A DNA stretch of 39,848 bases. It comes from Anaerolineales bacterium. GTDB taxonomy: Bacteria > Chloroflexota > Anaerolineae > Anaerolineales > Villigracilaceae. The stretch's first letter is position 1; each line of letters opens with the position of its first letter. The notes beneath the pieces are model-generated. The model did not search any database, had not been told where the DNA came from, and saw only the letters and a program-made list of their open reading frames with translations. Location of the stretch: contig JAFGKO010000209.1 of NCBI GenBank assembly GCA_016928525.1, forward strand, positions 1-39,848. The letters run 5' to 3'. Positions 8,461 through 16,134 of the stretch are shown here, piece by piece. Made by a program: the position numbers and the translations under genes.

Positions 8461-9258
8461 ATGTCCCAAAAGAATAATCGCTACACTATTTTGATTGAAG
8501 CCATATTTGCAAAGCACTATCAAAAAAGCATTACCGAATTTGAGTTTGAGCGCGATGAAATTGTTCAACAGGCAAAGTTGTTGAGTGTGAAATTGCCCAA
8601 AAACTTGGGGGATGTTTTATACACGTTTCGTTACCGGGCAGAATTACCAAAGAGTATTACATCTACAGCGCCTTCCAACCTTGAATGGATAATTCGTCCA
8701 GCAGGGAGAGGACGGTACAAGTTCGTTCTGGTGAGTCAGGCGGCAATTGTGCCTTCTGAAAGACTGGCTGTTACGAAAATTCCAGACTCTACACCAGGAA
8801 TTATTGTAAGATACGCTCTAAATGACGAGCAAGCTGTACTTGCTAAAATTCGTTATAACAGGCTCATTGATATTTTTACTGGAGTTACTTGTTATTCTCT
8901 CCAGAATCATCTTAGAACTACTATACGAGAAATTGGGCAAGTTGAAACAGATGAAATCTATGTTGGTGTGGATAAACGGGGTGTTCACTATGTTATGCCT
9001 ATCCAAGCAAAAGGCCAAAAGGATAAAGTTGGGATCGTGCAAATTGAACAAGATCTGATGGTATGTGCAAGTAAGTTTCCGAGGTTAGTATGTCGCCCTA
9101 TTGCTGCTCAGTTAATTGGGGAAAACTTGATTGCACTTTTTGAGCTCGAAGAAACCGAAGGTGGTATTGGTATCACTTCTGAGAAACATTATAAACTCGT
9201 AAATCCCCGGGATTTAACCGACGAAGAATTGTTGGAATATCAAAAACGCCTAACTTAG
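8461..9258 (+). CDS. Predicted PD-(D/E)XK restriction endonuclease
   Basis: I do not recognise a named enzyme, but residues 162-188 have the look of a PD-(D/E)XK nuclease core: ETDEIYVGVDKRG, a hydrophobic strand HYVMPI, then QAKG (182-185) followed by KD. The metal-binding Asp would be D171 or D164 and the catalytic pair Q182/K184, a QxK variant of ExK. IVQIEQDL would be the following helix. The 265-residue length and tight linkage to a DNA methyltransferase fit a type II restriction enzyme. I chose ATG 8461, two bases after the methyltransferase stop, over an in-frame TTG at 8440 inside that gene. Composition is AT-rich like its partner. The alternative is another nuclease-fold accessory protein. 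Confidence 0.72.
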   Translation: MSQKNNRYTILIEAIFAKHYQKSITEFEFERDEIVQQAKLLSVKLPKNLGDVLYTFRYRAELPKSITSTAPSNLEWIIRPAGRGRYKFVLVSQAAIVPSERLAVTKIPDSTPGIIVRYALNDEQAVLAKIRYNRLIDIFTGVTCYSLQNHLRTTIREIGQVETDEIYVGVDKRGVHYVMPIQAKGQKDKVGIVQIEQDLMVCASKFPRLVCRPIAAQLIGENLIALFELEETEGGIGITSEKHYKLVNPRDLTDEELLEYQKRLT

Positions 9259-9270
9259 GTTCTTCCATAC

Positions 9271-9297
9271 GAAAACGCTCCTATTCGGGGCGTTTTC
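9271..9297. terminator. Hairpin terminator after the restriction-modification genes
   Basis: GAAAACGCTCC (9271-9281) pairs with GGGGCGTTTTC (9287-9297), with one G-T pair, around loop TATTC. The T-run is part of the stem, so it may work in either direction. It lies 13 bases after the endonuclease stop. Confidence 0.65.
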
Positions 9298-9321
9298 AAT
9301 ACTGATATTAGGAATTTTCTT

Positions 9322-10755
9322 ATGCCCAAACGTGATATTTACCTGCTTTCATCCAAAGAATTATCTCCCGAAACCATCGCGGTTGCTTTTGCCAAGACCT
9401 CGCGCTTCCCCGATTCTTTCCGGGATATCGCTGCCGAACTGACCGACGAAAAGTCGGCCCAGTTCCACGAGAAATGGGTGGTCGGCTACGGGCATGCCTC
9501 CGTGGCGGAACACGCCGTCTTGCACCTGGCCATCGAGAACGCCTCGCGCATTGCAATGGAGGCCATCGAGAGCAACCGGCTGGCGTCTTACACGGAGAAG
9601 TCCACCCGTTACCAGAAATGGGACCCGGAAGCCTTCCACGTTCCGGTTGAGCTGGATGGGCATACCCGTTCCGGGCACTTCCCACTGCGCGATGAATACT
9701 TCACCACCTGTCGTATGTTGTTTGAGACCTATGCGGCTTCGCTGGAACCGGTCAAGGTTGTGATTGCGGCACAGGCTCCACGCCGCGAGGACGAAAAGGA
9801 AGCTGCCTACGACCGCCGCATCCGCTCGCGCTATGTGGACGTTTGCCGATTCATCCTGCCCGCCGCCTCACTGGCCAACGTTGGTATGACGGCCAACGGG
9901 CGCGTGCTGGAGAACGCCATCCGCAAGTGGTTGTCCAGTCCGCTGGCGGAAGTGCGCGAGATCGGCGAGACGGTCAAACGGGTGGCGCAGGGCGAACTGC
10001 CCACGCTGGTCAAATATGCGGAGGCGGTGGAGTATCTGGTAGAGACCCCTCACCATTTCTCCCCCCATTTGCGAAGCAAATGGGGGGAGCCAGAGGGGGG
10101 CGATAGGTGTACTTTAGTCGATTATGACAAGGACGGCGAGAATAAAGTTTTGGCCGCCGCATTGTATCGCTTTGGGAAGATGCCCTTTAACGCTGCGCTG
10201 GAAAAGGTGAACAGCGCTTCGCAGGACGAGCGGGAGCAAATGGCCGAAGCCCTGCTGGGGAAATTAGGCCGTTACGATGTCCCCCTGCGCGAACTGGAAC
10301 ATTGCACCTACACCTTCGACCTGATTATGGACCAGGGCGCGTATGCCGAGTTCAAACGTCACCGTATGATGACGCAGACGCCGCAGTTGCAGACGGGGGC
10401 GCTGGGCTATGCGACTCCGCGTCTTATCACGGAAGCGGGCTTCGGGTCCCAGTATGAAGCGGCCATGGATGCGGCCCGGTCGGTTTGGGAGAAGCTGAAC
10501 GAGTTCAACCCATACGTTGCGCAATACGTTGTCCCCAATGGATTCAACCGTCGCGTGCTGGCCACATTCAACTTACGTGAAGCTTATGCCTTTTGCCAGT
10601 TGCGTGCGGCCTCAAATGCGCATTTTTCGATCCGGCTGGTGGCGCAGCGCGTATACGAGGAAATTTCGCGCGTGCACCCGCTGCTGTCAAAATATATGGA
10701 TTTGCCGGATGAACCCTGGGGGAAGATCGAAGAGGAGTATTTTACAAAAGCGTAG
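9322..10755 (+). CDS. thyX: Double-length flavin-dependent thymidylate synthase ThyX
   Basis: ThyX makes dTMP from dUMP using methylene-tetrahydrofolate and FAD. This protein has 477 residues, about twice a standard ThyX, and seems to be two ThyX-like halves. The standard motif RHRxxSxNExSxRY is split: half one has SNRLASYTEKSTRY (84-97), keeping S, E, S and RY but lacking RH, while half two has RHRMMT (346-351), keeping RHR and losing the rest. GHASVAEHAVLHLAIEN (~57-73) is a well-preserved ThyX segment. A 57-base palindromic repeat is inserted in frame near residues 242-261. The frame is intact and no thyA is visible. The family call is firm; the composite active site is inference. Confidence 0.92.
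   Translation: MPKRDIYLLSSKELSPETIAVAFAKTSRFPDSFRDIAAELTDEKSAQFHEKWVVGYGHASVAEHAVLHLAIENASRIAMEAIESNRLASYTEKSTRYQKWDPEAFHVPVELDGHTRSGHFPLRDEYFTTCRMLFETYAASLEPVKVVIAAQAPRREDEKEAAYDRRIRSRYVDVCRFILPAASLANVGMTANGRVLENAIRKWLSSPLAEVREIGETVKRVAQGELPTLVKYAEAVEYLVETPHHFSPHLRSKWGEPEGGDRCTLVDYDKDGENKVLAAALYRFGKMPFNAALEKVNSASQDEREQMAEALLGKLGRYDVPLRELEHCTYTFDLIMDQGAYAEFKRHRMMTQTPQLQTGALGYATPRLITEAGFGSQYEAAMDAARSVWEKLNEFNPYVAQYVVPNGFNRRVLATFNLREAYAFCQLRAASNAHFSIRLVAQRVYEEISRVHPLLSKYMDLPDEPWGKIEEEYFTKA
10046..10102. repeat. Palindromic repeat inserted in frame inside thyX
   Basis: The core is a perfect 14-bp stem: left arm 10059-10072 ending CCCCCCATTTGC, loop GAA, right arm 10076-10089 starting GCAAATGGGGGG. 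Shorter outer arms CCCCTC (10046-10051) and GAGGGG (10093-10098) extend it. The piece reads in frame as a peptide of the type PHHFSPHLRSKWGEPEGG, unlike the surrounding ThyX sequence. The 57-base length (19 codons) preserves the frame; exact ends are uncertain. Confidence 0.8.
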
Positions 10756-10796
10756 GGCGGGATTTCAAGGTGCCCCACAGGGGTATCCCACCCTAC
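10752..10796. terminator. Inverted repeat between convergent thyX and aldo/keto reductase
   Basis: GTAGGGCGGGAT (10752-10763) and ATCCCACCCTAC (10785-10796) pair at 11 of 12 positions, with a CCCC/GGGG inner hairpin. It begins in the thyX stop codon and ends seven bases before the stop of the minus-strand gene. It probably separates the two convergent transcripts and may also be an interspersed repeat. Confidence 0.6.
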
Positions 10797-10802
10797 AATG
10801 GA

Positions 10803-11786
10803 TCAATCGTCGTCTTCGTCTTTCTTTATCCCGAATATCTCATCGATCTGCTCCATGATCTCAGGCGTGAACTTGTCCACGAATTCCGCGGCTTTCATGT
10901 TCTCGTGTACCTGCTCCACACGGCTGGCGCCGGTGATGACCGTGCTGACGTAGGGGTTCTGCAGGCACCAGGCCAGTGAGAATTGCGCTAGGCTCACGCC
11001 CATCTCTTGAGCAATGGGCTCCAGCGCTGCTACCCTGGCCAATTTTTCCTTATCCGTCAGGTGGTCGTGTAGCCAGTCGTAGCCTTCGAGCGTGCCACGG
11101 CTGTCCTTGGGGATACCACCCTTGTATTTGCCGGTCAGAAGACCGGAAGCAAGCGGACTCCAGGTGGTCGCGCCGTAACCGTATTCCTTGTAGACGCGGG
11201 TGTATTCCGGGCTGAAGCGATGCCGCTCGAACATGTTGTAGACGGGCTGCTCCATGACCGGTTTGTGCAGGTGGTGGCGCTCGGCAATCTCGATAGCGGT
11301 CACAATCTCCGCTGCCGACCATTCGGATGTGCCCCAGTACAGTGCCTTGCCCCGCTCGATGATATTGTGCATGGCCCAAACGGTCTCTTCGATGGGGGTG
11401 GTCGGGTCAGCGCGATGGCAGAAGAGCAGGTCCACATAATCGAGCTGTAGCCGTTGGAGCGAGCTGTTGATGCCTTCGATCAGACGCTTGCGGTTGAGCG
11501 TATTTTCTTCGAGAGGGCTTTCGTGCAGGCCCCAGTAGATTTTGGTCGAGACCAGGTAACTGCCACGTCGCCAGCCCAGTTTTTTGAGCGCCGCCCCCAT
11601 CACTTCTTCCGATTTCCCGCCTGCATATACTTCGGCGTTATCGAAGAAATTCACGCCCGCGTCATACGCAGCGGCCATCATCTCGACTGCCGAATCGATC
11701 CCGGCTTGATTGTGAAACGTAACCCACGAGCCAAAGGAAAGCTCGCTGACCTGTATCCCCGCCTTTCCTAAATGTCGATATTTCAT
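10803..11786 (-). CDS. Aldo/keto reductase (Kv-beta-like family)
   Basis: The 327-residue protein is a typical NADPH-dependent (beta/alpha)8 aldo/keto reductase. It opens with [20 protein letters not shown], has the catalytic Asp-Tyr segment [18 protein letters not shown] (~residues 48-65), the Lys in LVSTKIYWG, and the His region [24 protein letters not shown] and the C-terminal cofactor loop [17 protein letters not shown] are diagnostic of the group resembling potassium-channel beta subunits and YghZ. The ATG has a strong AGGAGG site. It is a single gene, convergent with thyX and divergent from the LysM lipoprotein. The substrate, presumably an aldehyde or ketone, cannot be told from sequence. 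Confidence 0.94.
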   Translation of the reverse strand: MKYRHLGKAGIQVSELSFGSWVTFHNQAGIDSAVEMMAAAYDAGVNFFDNAEVYAGGKSEEVMGAALKKLGWRRGSYLVSTKIYWGLHESPLEENTLNRKRLIEGINSSLQRLQLDYVDLLFCHRADPTTPIEETVWAMHNIIERGKALYWGTSEWSAAEIVTAIEIAERHHLHKPVMEQPVYNMFERHRFSPEYTRVYKEYGYGATTWSPLASGLLTGKYKGGIPKDSRGTLEGYDWLHDHLTDKEKLARVAALEPIAQEMGVSLAQFSLAWCLQNPYVSTVITGASRVEQVHENMKAAEFVDKFTPEIMEQIDEIFGIKKDEDDD

Positions 11787-11808
11787 CCTGCCTCCTGATT
11801 ATTATTTC

Positions 11809-11858
11809 ATCCACGAAGGGCACGAAAGATACAACCAAAATTCATGTTCTTCTTGGAT
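11809..11858. repeat. Imperfect inverted repeat between divergent genes
   Basis: Arms 11809-11826 (ATCCACGAAGGGCACGAA) and 11841-11858 (TTCATGTTCTTCTTGGAT) pair at 14 of 18 positions. It looks like another degenerate interspersed palindrome, lying in the promoter region of the aldo/keto reductase and the LysM gene. Confidence 0.55.
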
Positions 11859-11883
11859 AATGATTATACCTTCCCGCCCCAAG

Positions 11884-11889
11884 TATAAT
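11884..11889 (+). promoter_or_regulatory. -10 element directly upstream of the LysM gene (leaderless)
   Basis: A perfect TATAAT ends seven bases before the ATG, so transcription would start at or within a base of the start codon. No -35 resembling TTGACA is found at 16-18 bases. There is no Shine-Dalgarno sequence, consistent with a leaderless mRNA. Confidence 0.6.
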
Positions 11890-11896
11890 CCTGGGC

Positions 11897-12856
11897 ATGA
11901 AACGTGCTCTTTTGCTATTTGCTTTTCTGCTGGCTGCCTGCGCGCCGCAGACAGTCGCACAGACGCCTGTACTGCCCGGAGCCTTACGCCCCTACACCAC
12001 GCGCACGCCCAGCGCAACGCCTGAACAGCCGGATGGTCTCGTTGTTTCCTTCGAGACCCCTGTGCCTACGTCCACGCCATTTGTCTACGCAGTCCAGGCG
12101 GGTGATACGATGAGCGGCATTGCCTTCAAGTTCGGCGTTTCATTGGATGAACTCCTTGTGGCCAACCCGGACGTTTCCCCCAACAGCATGTCCATTGGGA
12201 CGAAGCTCAACATCCCCAGCGACCCGGCCAATCCAACTGGCGCTTCGACCTCGATGCCTGTGCCTGTATCATCCCCGCAGGGGGCCTCCGTTGAGCAAAT
12301 CGAATGCTACCCCACAGCAGACCGGGGCATGTGGTGCTTCGTGCTGATTCACAATGATACACCCGATGTGATTGAAAACCTGTCCGCGCAGGTGACTCTG
12401 CTGGATGTTGATAGTCAAACTTTGGCCAGCGCCCTGGCGCTTTCGCCGTTGAACATCCTGCCGCCGGGCGATTCTCTGCCGTTGATGGTTTTCTTTCCTC
12501 CGCTTATCTCCGCCGATGCTCGTTCCCAGGTGCAACTGCTGACAGGTATTCCCCTGCAATCCGACGACGAGCGCTACCTGCCTGTGACTTTGCACAACAC
12601 CCTGGCCCAGGTGGACGCTTCTGGGCGTAACGCGCAGGTCAGCGGGACAGTGCGCCTGCCAGAAGACGCGCCTCCTGCCAGTTTGGTCTGGGTGGCGGCA
12701 GTGGCCTATGACCGTGCCGGGCGCGTAGTTGGTGTGCGGCGTTGGGAGTCGACGGCTGGGATTACGGCGGGTGGCAGCTTTCAATTTGCGTTCGAAGTTT
12801 CCAGTTTGGCGAGAGCCATCGAGCGGGTGGAGTTTGTGGCGGAGGCGAGGCCTTGA
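11897..12856 (+). CDS. LysM-domain lipoprotein
   Basis: The 319-residue protein starts with a lipoprotein signal peptide whose lipobox LAAC puts the modified Cys at residue 15. A Thr/Pro-rich linker (~25-60) leads to one LysM domain at ~61-107 (VQAGDTMSGIAFKFGVSLDELLVANPD...IGTKLNIP), which binds N-acetylglucosamine-containing polymers such as peptidoglycan. The remaining ~190 residues include a Cys-containing QIECYPTADRGMWCF segment, resemble a beta-sandwich with FxxAM-like extracellular character, and are not recognised. It should be membrane-anchored on the outer face of the cytoplasmic membrane. The -10 element abuts the start codon, so translation is probably leaderless. LysM and lipobox calls are firm; the role is unknown. 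Confidence 0.88.
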   Translation: MKRALLLFAFLLAACAPQTVAQTPVLPGALRPYTTRTPSATPEQPDGLVVSFETPVPTSTPFVYAVQAGDTMSGIAFKFGVSLDELLVANPDVSPNSMSIGTKLNIPSDPANPTGASTSMPVPVSSPQGASVEQIECYPTADRGMWCFVLIHNDTPDVIENLSAQVTLLDVDSQTLASALALSPLNILPPGDSLPLMVFFPPLISADARSQVQLLTGIPLQSDDERYLPVTLHNTLAQVDASGRNAQVSGTVRLPEDAPPASLVWVAAVAYDRAGRVVGVRRWESTAGITAGGSFQFAFEVSSLARAIERVEFVAEARP

Positions 12857-13012
12857 CCCCTTACAAGGTACTCACCAGCACTACACCCCGTCTTGGGCCG
12901 ACGCCCTTACGGGGCGGACGGCGGAACGCACACCGTCCCGATGTTTCTGCGGGAGTGCGGTGCAAGTGTCGCAAAGATGCCTGTTACTTTTTGCTGGCCG
13001 CGAAAGTTGAGG

Positions 13013-14071
13013 CTAGGATGGTGCAGTGCTTTGTGAAGTGATATGCGGTTGCGGCAACAGATTGATCAAAGGTGGGAGAAGCATGAAGACGGCCAGCCAC
13101 ATCCATGTCGTGATGGTTTCCGCCATCGATGTCTGCCACGTCGAAAAGGAAGCATACACGGAATCTTCAAATAAAACTACTGCCCCTATCACAGTAACAA
13201 CCATGGCTAGCGTAAGCCCTAAAAACAGAAACATGAATTTTTTCCATGAAACGTTGTTGTGCAGATAGAGCCAGCCTCCCAAAGCCAGGATTAAAAAAGA
13301 TACGAACACATATGGTCCAGCATGGTGATAATCATCAAAGGTTATCAAGATGGCAAAAGGTGTTATCCCGTAAAGGATAAAAGCAAGCAGCGTCCAGTCA
13401 TTTCTCAATCGTTGATAAAAGGGTCGAAATACCGGAATCAACGCAGAGAACACAACGAACAGGAAGACCAGAATAATTATTCCCACCCAAAACGTTCCTG
13501 TCTGAACGAAATCCACGACAAATTGTGATACAAAAGGCGGAAATGAAAATCCGCGCCACTTTGGGTCAACGATTTCCTCGAATATAAATAAGTATATAAA
13601 TAAATTTGCAAATGCAAACACAAATCCAATAAAAGGCAAAACCCAGCGCGGCAGTCTCCTGGTGAGACCCACTGCGAAAATAACCAACAATATCCCAATC
13701 AGACTTAGCCGAATAATTTCCACCACCCGGGCAGGTATATATTGAATCGCACCCATGGAGAAAAAAAGAACCAAAACCACAAGGAACGGAATGAATACCG
13801 CAATCGTTTCAGAAAAGTGTGAGCCGATTTTTTTGGTCATCCTGTTTTTTCTCCTTTCCCGCAGATGTTCGAAAAAGACCGCCTGCGGAAAACTGACCAG
13901 TTCACGAAGCAACACCTTTGCGATCTCCATGTTCCCGAATTTTGCCGCATCCGCAAGAGACAACGCGAAGACCGCCTGCAATTCCTCTCCATATTCATGA
14001 CGGTAATTCCGTGGAAAGAGATTCAAAAGCAGACCATAAAGCCGACGAATGGAAGGTATACTTTTCCTCAC
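13013..14071 (-). CDS. PadR-coupled membrane protein with a permease-prefix-like N-terminus
   Basis: The 352-residue protein has a cytoplasmic N-terminus (~1-90) containing YGLLLNLFPRNYRHEYGEEL, similar to the prefix found on some FtsX-type permeases that travel with PadR regulators. About eight hydrophobic segments follow, from ETIAVFIPFLVVLVLFFSMG to WMWLAVFMLLPPLINLLP. No catalytic or transport motif is recognised. The start is a GTG that overlaps the PadR stop by four bases (GTGA), so translation is coupled to the repressor gene and expression should be autoregulated by it. It may help with drug or envelope stress as many PadR targets do; that is inference from linkage only. Confidence 0.8.
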   Translation of the reverse strand: MRKSIPSIRRLYGLLLNLFPRNYRHEYGEELQAVFALSLADAAKFGNMEIAKVLLRELVSFPQAVFFEHLRERRKNRMTKKIGSHFSETIAVFIPFLVVLVLFFSMGAIQYIPARVVEIIRLSLIGILLVIFAVGLTRRLPRWVLPFIGFVFAFANLFIYLFIFEEIVDPKWRGFSFPPFVSQFVVDFVQTGTFWVGIIILVFLFVVFSALIPVFRPFYQRLRNDWTLLAFILYGITPFAILITFDDYHHAGPYVFVSFLILALGGWLYLHNNVSWKKFMFLFLGLTLAMVVTVIGAVVLFEDSVYASFSTWQTSMAETITTWMWLAVFMLLPPLINLLPQPHITSQSTAPS

Positions 14072-14415
14072 ACCTCATCCTCCCTCAATCGCAAGCGCGC
14101 TTCATTGACCATTCCCTGTAACCGGTTCGTTTCCGCTTCAAGCACTCGCTTTCCCAACTCTGTCAGGGTGTATGATTTGCGGGGCAGGCCGGGACCTGAA
14201 TCTTCATCATCGAAGAGACGTTCGATCAACTCCTGATCAAGCAAGCGACCAATTGCCGTATACAAAGTGCTTGTGCTCAGGTTGACTCGTTGGCTGCTCA
14301 AGGCTTTCACATCTTTCGAAATAGCATATCCATGCTTCTTTCCGGGTGCGAGGCTCAACAAAATATAAAAAGTTGGTTCTGTGAGGGGAAGATAAGATAA
14401 AGTGTCACCAGACAT
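14068..14415 (-). CDS. PadR family transcriptional repressor
   Basis: A 115-residue winged-helix protein of the PadR family: EPTFYILLSLAPGKKHGYAISKDV is the N-terminal helix-turn-helix opening, LSTSTLYTAIGRLLDQELIERL the recognition helix and start of the wing, and PRKSYTLTELGKRVLEAE the wing strand and dimerisation helix. PadR proteins usually repress their own operon and a neighbouring membrane-protein gene, releasing on ligand binding. Here the downstream gene is such a membrane protein, coupled by a 4-base overlap. Two copies of a TA-rich palindrome sit over the promoter, the expected target. The inducer is unknown. Confidence 0.94.
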   Translation of the reverse strand: MSGDTLSYLPLTEPTFYILLSLAPGKKHGYAISKDVKALSSQRVNLSTSTLYTAIGRLLDQELIERLFDDEDSGPGLPRKSYTLTELGKRVLEAETNRLQGMVNEARLRLREDEV

Positions 14416-14438
14416 CGTTCCGCCTTAATAGTCGTTTA

Positions 14439-14489
14439 ATGATATATCGTAACATGATATATCATAGCAACTATCCTATTAAGAGTCAA
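14439..14489 (-). promoter_or_regulatory. PadR promoter with two overlapping operator half-palindromes
   Basis: On the minus strand TTGACT (complement of 14484-14489) is followed by a 17-base spacer and TATGAT (complement of 14461-14466), a strong sigma-70 promoter. A perfect palindrome ATGATATATCAT (14454-14465) covers the -10 and the start site, and a near copy ATGATATATCGT (14439-14450) lies 15 bases further downstream. The arrangement fits autorepression by PadR. Confidence 0.75.
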
Positions 14490-14538
14490 GGATTGAAAGC
14501 TTAGCTGAATCAATTTTGACACCATCGCAGGTGCAGGC

Positions 14539-16134
14539 TCATTTCCCCTCTAACCATATATACCTTTCGATCGGCACGTCAATCGGCGCGAAGACATAGC
14601 CCTTCACATATGGCTTGACAAGTAAATACGAAAGAGAATGCGTGGTGAAAAGCACGGGCGCATCATCCACGATGATCTGCTCGGCTTGCTGGTACATCTC
14701 GATGCGTTTGGCCACATCCTGTTCGACACGCGCAGCCTCGAGCAGTGCATCCAGCTCATGGTTGGCGTAGCCGCCGGTATTTTGCGTGGAATCGCTATGG
14801 AAGAGCACATCGGCGAAGTTCTCCGGGTCTGGATAATCCGCGCACCAGCCGCCGCCGAAGATCTGTCCGTGCTGGCCGGCGATGATCTTCTCATAATAGT
14901 AATTCGGCTCCAGGTTTTCCACCATGATCTCCACGCCCAGCACCTGCTGCCACATTTGCGCCAGCGCCGCCACATCCCCGCCGATATACGAGCCGATGCC
15001 TGCATCCGTGTAGACGATGGGAGGTAGGTTATTTCCATATTTGGAGTCGGCCAAGAGCTGCCGGGCGCGGTCGGGATCATAGGGCAGGCCATTCAGTCCA
15101 ATATTGAAGCCGGGTAAACCGGGCGGAAAGATGCCGATAGCGGGCAAGGCGCGTCCACTGAGTACCACGTCCATGTATTTTTGTCTGTCGAAAGCCATCG
15201 AAAAGGCTTGCCGGACCTTGACATCATCGAAGGGCGGTTGGGTCACATCGAAAACTACGTATCCTGTGCACAGGTCTACGCCGGTGATCAATTCGTTGTG
15301 CAATGGCTCAGTCGGGTCGAGGAAACGTTCGGCAGAGTAATACGAGATGCCGGTGATGTCGATGTCCCCCGCCTCATACAGGCGGATACCGACGCCGCCG
15401 TACAGCTTGACGATCACATATGGGATGGAGGGCTTCCCCAAATAAAAATCCAGGTTGGCTTCGTAGGTGATCTGCTCGAAGCGCCGCCACTCGGTCAGCT
15501 TGTAGGGGCCGGTGCCATTGGGCGTGCGGAACCATTCTTCGCCTGATTCCACGTTGGCTTTATCGACCACGAAGGCCGTCGGGTACGTCAGCTTGAGCAG
15601 GAAGTAAGGCTTGGGCGCGTCGATTGTCACTTTGAGTGTGTGTGCATCAAGCGTTTCCAGGCCTGAGATGTGATCGGCCTGCCCCGCAGCCATCTCGCGC
15701 ACGCCAACAATGTCACCCAGGTAGGTCAAAACTGTGTCAGATCGCAACGCTGGCCTGGCGGCACGCTCCCAGGAATAGACCACATCCTGCGCAGTGACCG
15801 GACGCCCATCATGGAATCTGGCATTCTGGCGTAGGGTGAATATGTAGACGGTTCCGTCCTGGCTCACGCTCCAGGATTCTGCCAGATCAGGCGTCAGGTT
15901 CAGATGAGGATCGAAGGAAACCAAGCCGCTATAGACGAGCTTATCGCCTGTGCCGTGTGTGGTGGCCGGATCATACTCCCGCGGGTTGGTGCTCTCGCCT
16001 CCTGACAGGACCAGGGCCTGCCGAGGCGATGCTTGGAGCGGTTCGCTGGCTGAGGCGTTCCCCGCGGTGCCTACAACAACAGTGACCAGTAAAACAAGTG
16101 TAACAAAGGTGAAAACCTTACTCGCGAGGTTCAT
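14539..16134 (-). CDS. ABC transporter solute-binding protein, family 5 (peptide/nickel type)
   Basis: The 531-residue protein is an extracytoplasmic family-5 solute-binding protein, the class that delivers oligopeptides, nickel or sugars to ABC importers. An N-terminal signal peptide (hydrophobic 7-24, cleavage likely after ASA near residue 30) lacks a lipobox Cys. Family markers are present: LVYSGLVSFDPHLNLTPDLAESWSVSQDGTVYIFTLRQNARFHDGRPVTAQDVVYSWERA (~66-125), the NGTGPYKLTEWRR segment, and DVKVRQAFSMAFDRQKYMDVV. The ATG has an AAGGAGG site and overlaps the preceding peptidase gene by 17 bases, so the two are cotranscribed. No permease or ATPase of this transporter is nearby, and the substrate is unknown. 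Confidence 0.93.
   Translation of the reverse strand: MNLASKVFTFVTLVLLVTVVVGTAGNASASEPLQASPRQALVLSGGESTNPREYDPATTHGTGDKLVYSGLVSFDPHLNLTPDLAESWSVSQDGTVYIFTLRQNARFHDGRPVTAQDVVYSWERAARPALRSDTVLTYLGDIVGVREMAAGQADHISGLETLDAHTLKVTIDAPKPYFLLKLTYPTAFVVDKANVESGEEWFRTPNGTGPYKLTEWRRFEQITYEANLDFYLGKPSIPYVIVKLYGGVGIRLYEAGDIDITGISYYSAERFLDPTEPLHNELITGVDLCTGYVVFDVTQPPFDDVKVRQAFSMAFDRQKYMDVVLSGRALPAIGIFPPGLPGFNIGLNGLPYDPDRARQLLADSKYGNNLPPIVYTDAGIGSYIGGDVAALAQMWQQVLGVEIMVENLEPNYYYEKIIAGQHGQIFGGGWCADYPDPENFADVLFHSDSTQNTGGYANHELDALLEAARVEQDVAKRIEMYQQAEQIIVDDAPVLFTTHSLSYLLVKPYVKGYVFAPIDVPIERYIWLEGK

Noticed and set aside
10046..10102. Possible frameshift or pseudogene break in thyX at the palindrome
   Set aside because: The inserted length is a multiple of three and conserved ThyX sequence continues in the same frame on both sides.
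11863..11868. Minus-strand TATAAT as the promoter of the aldo/keto reductase
   Set aside because: No -35 at the right spacing was found and it lies about 77 bases upstream of the ATG; too weak to list.
12269..12784. Minus-strand frame of 171 codons opposite the LysM gene
   Set aside because: Its Arg/His/Gln-rich product is typical of antisense translation; the plus-strand lipoprotein and LysM signals are clear.
12857..13012. GC-rich gap after the LysM gene, examined for a terminator, RNA or small gene
   Set aside because: A short stem (CGCCC 12902-12906 with GGGCG 12912-12916) lacks a T-run; frames here have no ribosome-binding site or recognisable product.
14439..14465. Repeated ATGATATATC units as a possible short tandem or CRISPR-like repeat
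   Set aside because: There are only two copies, and they fit a PadR operator exactly over a promoter.
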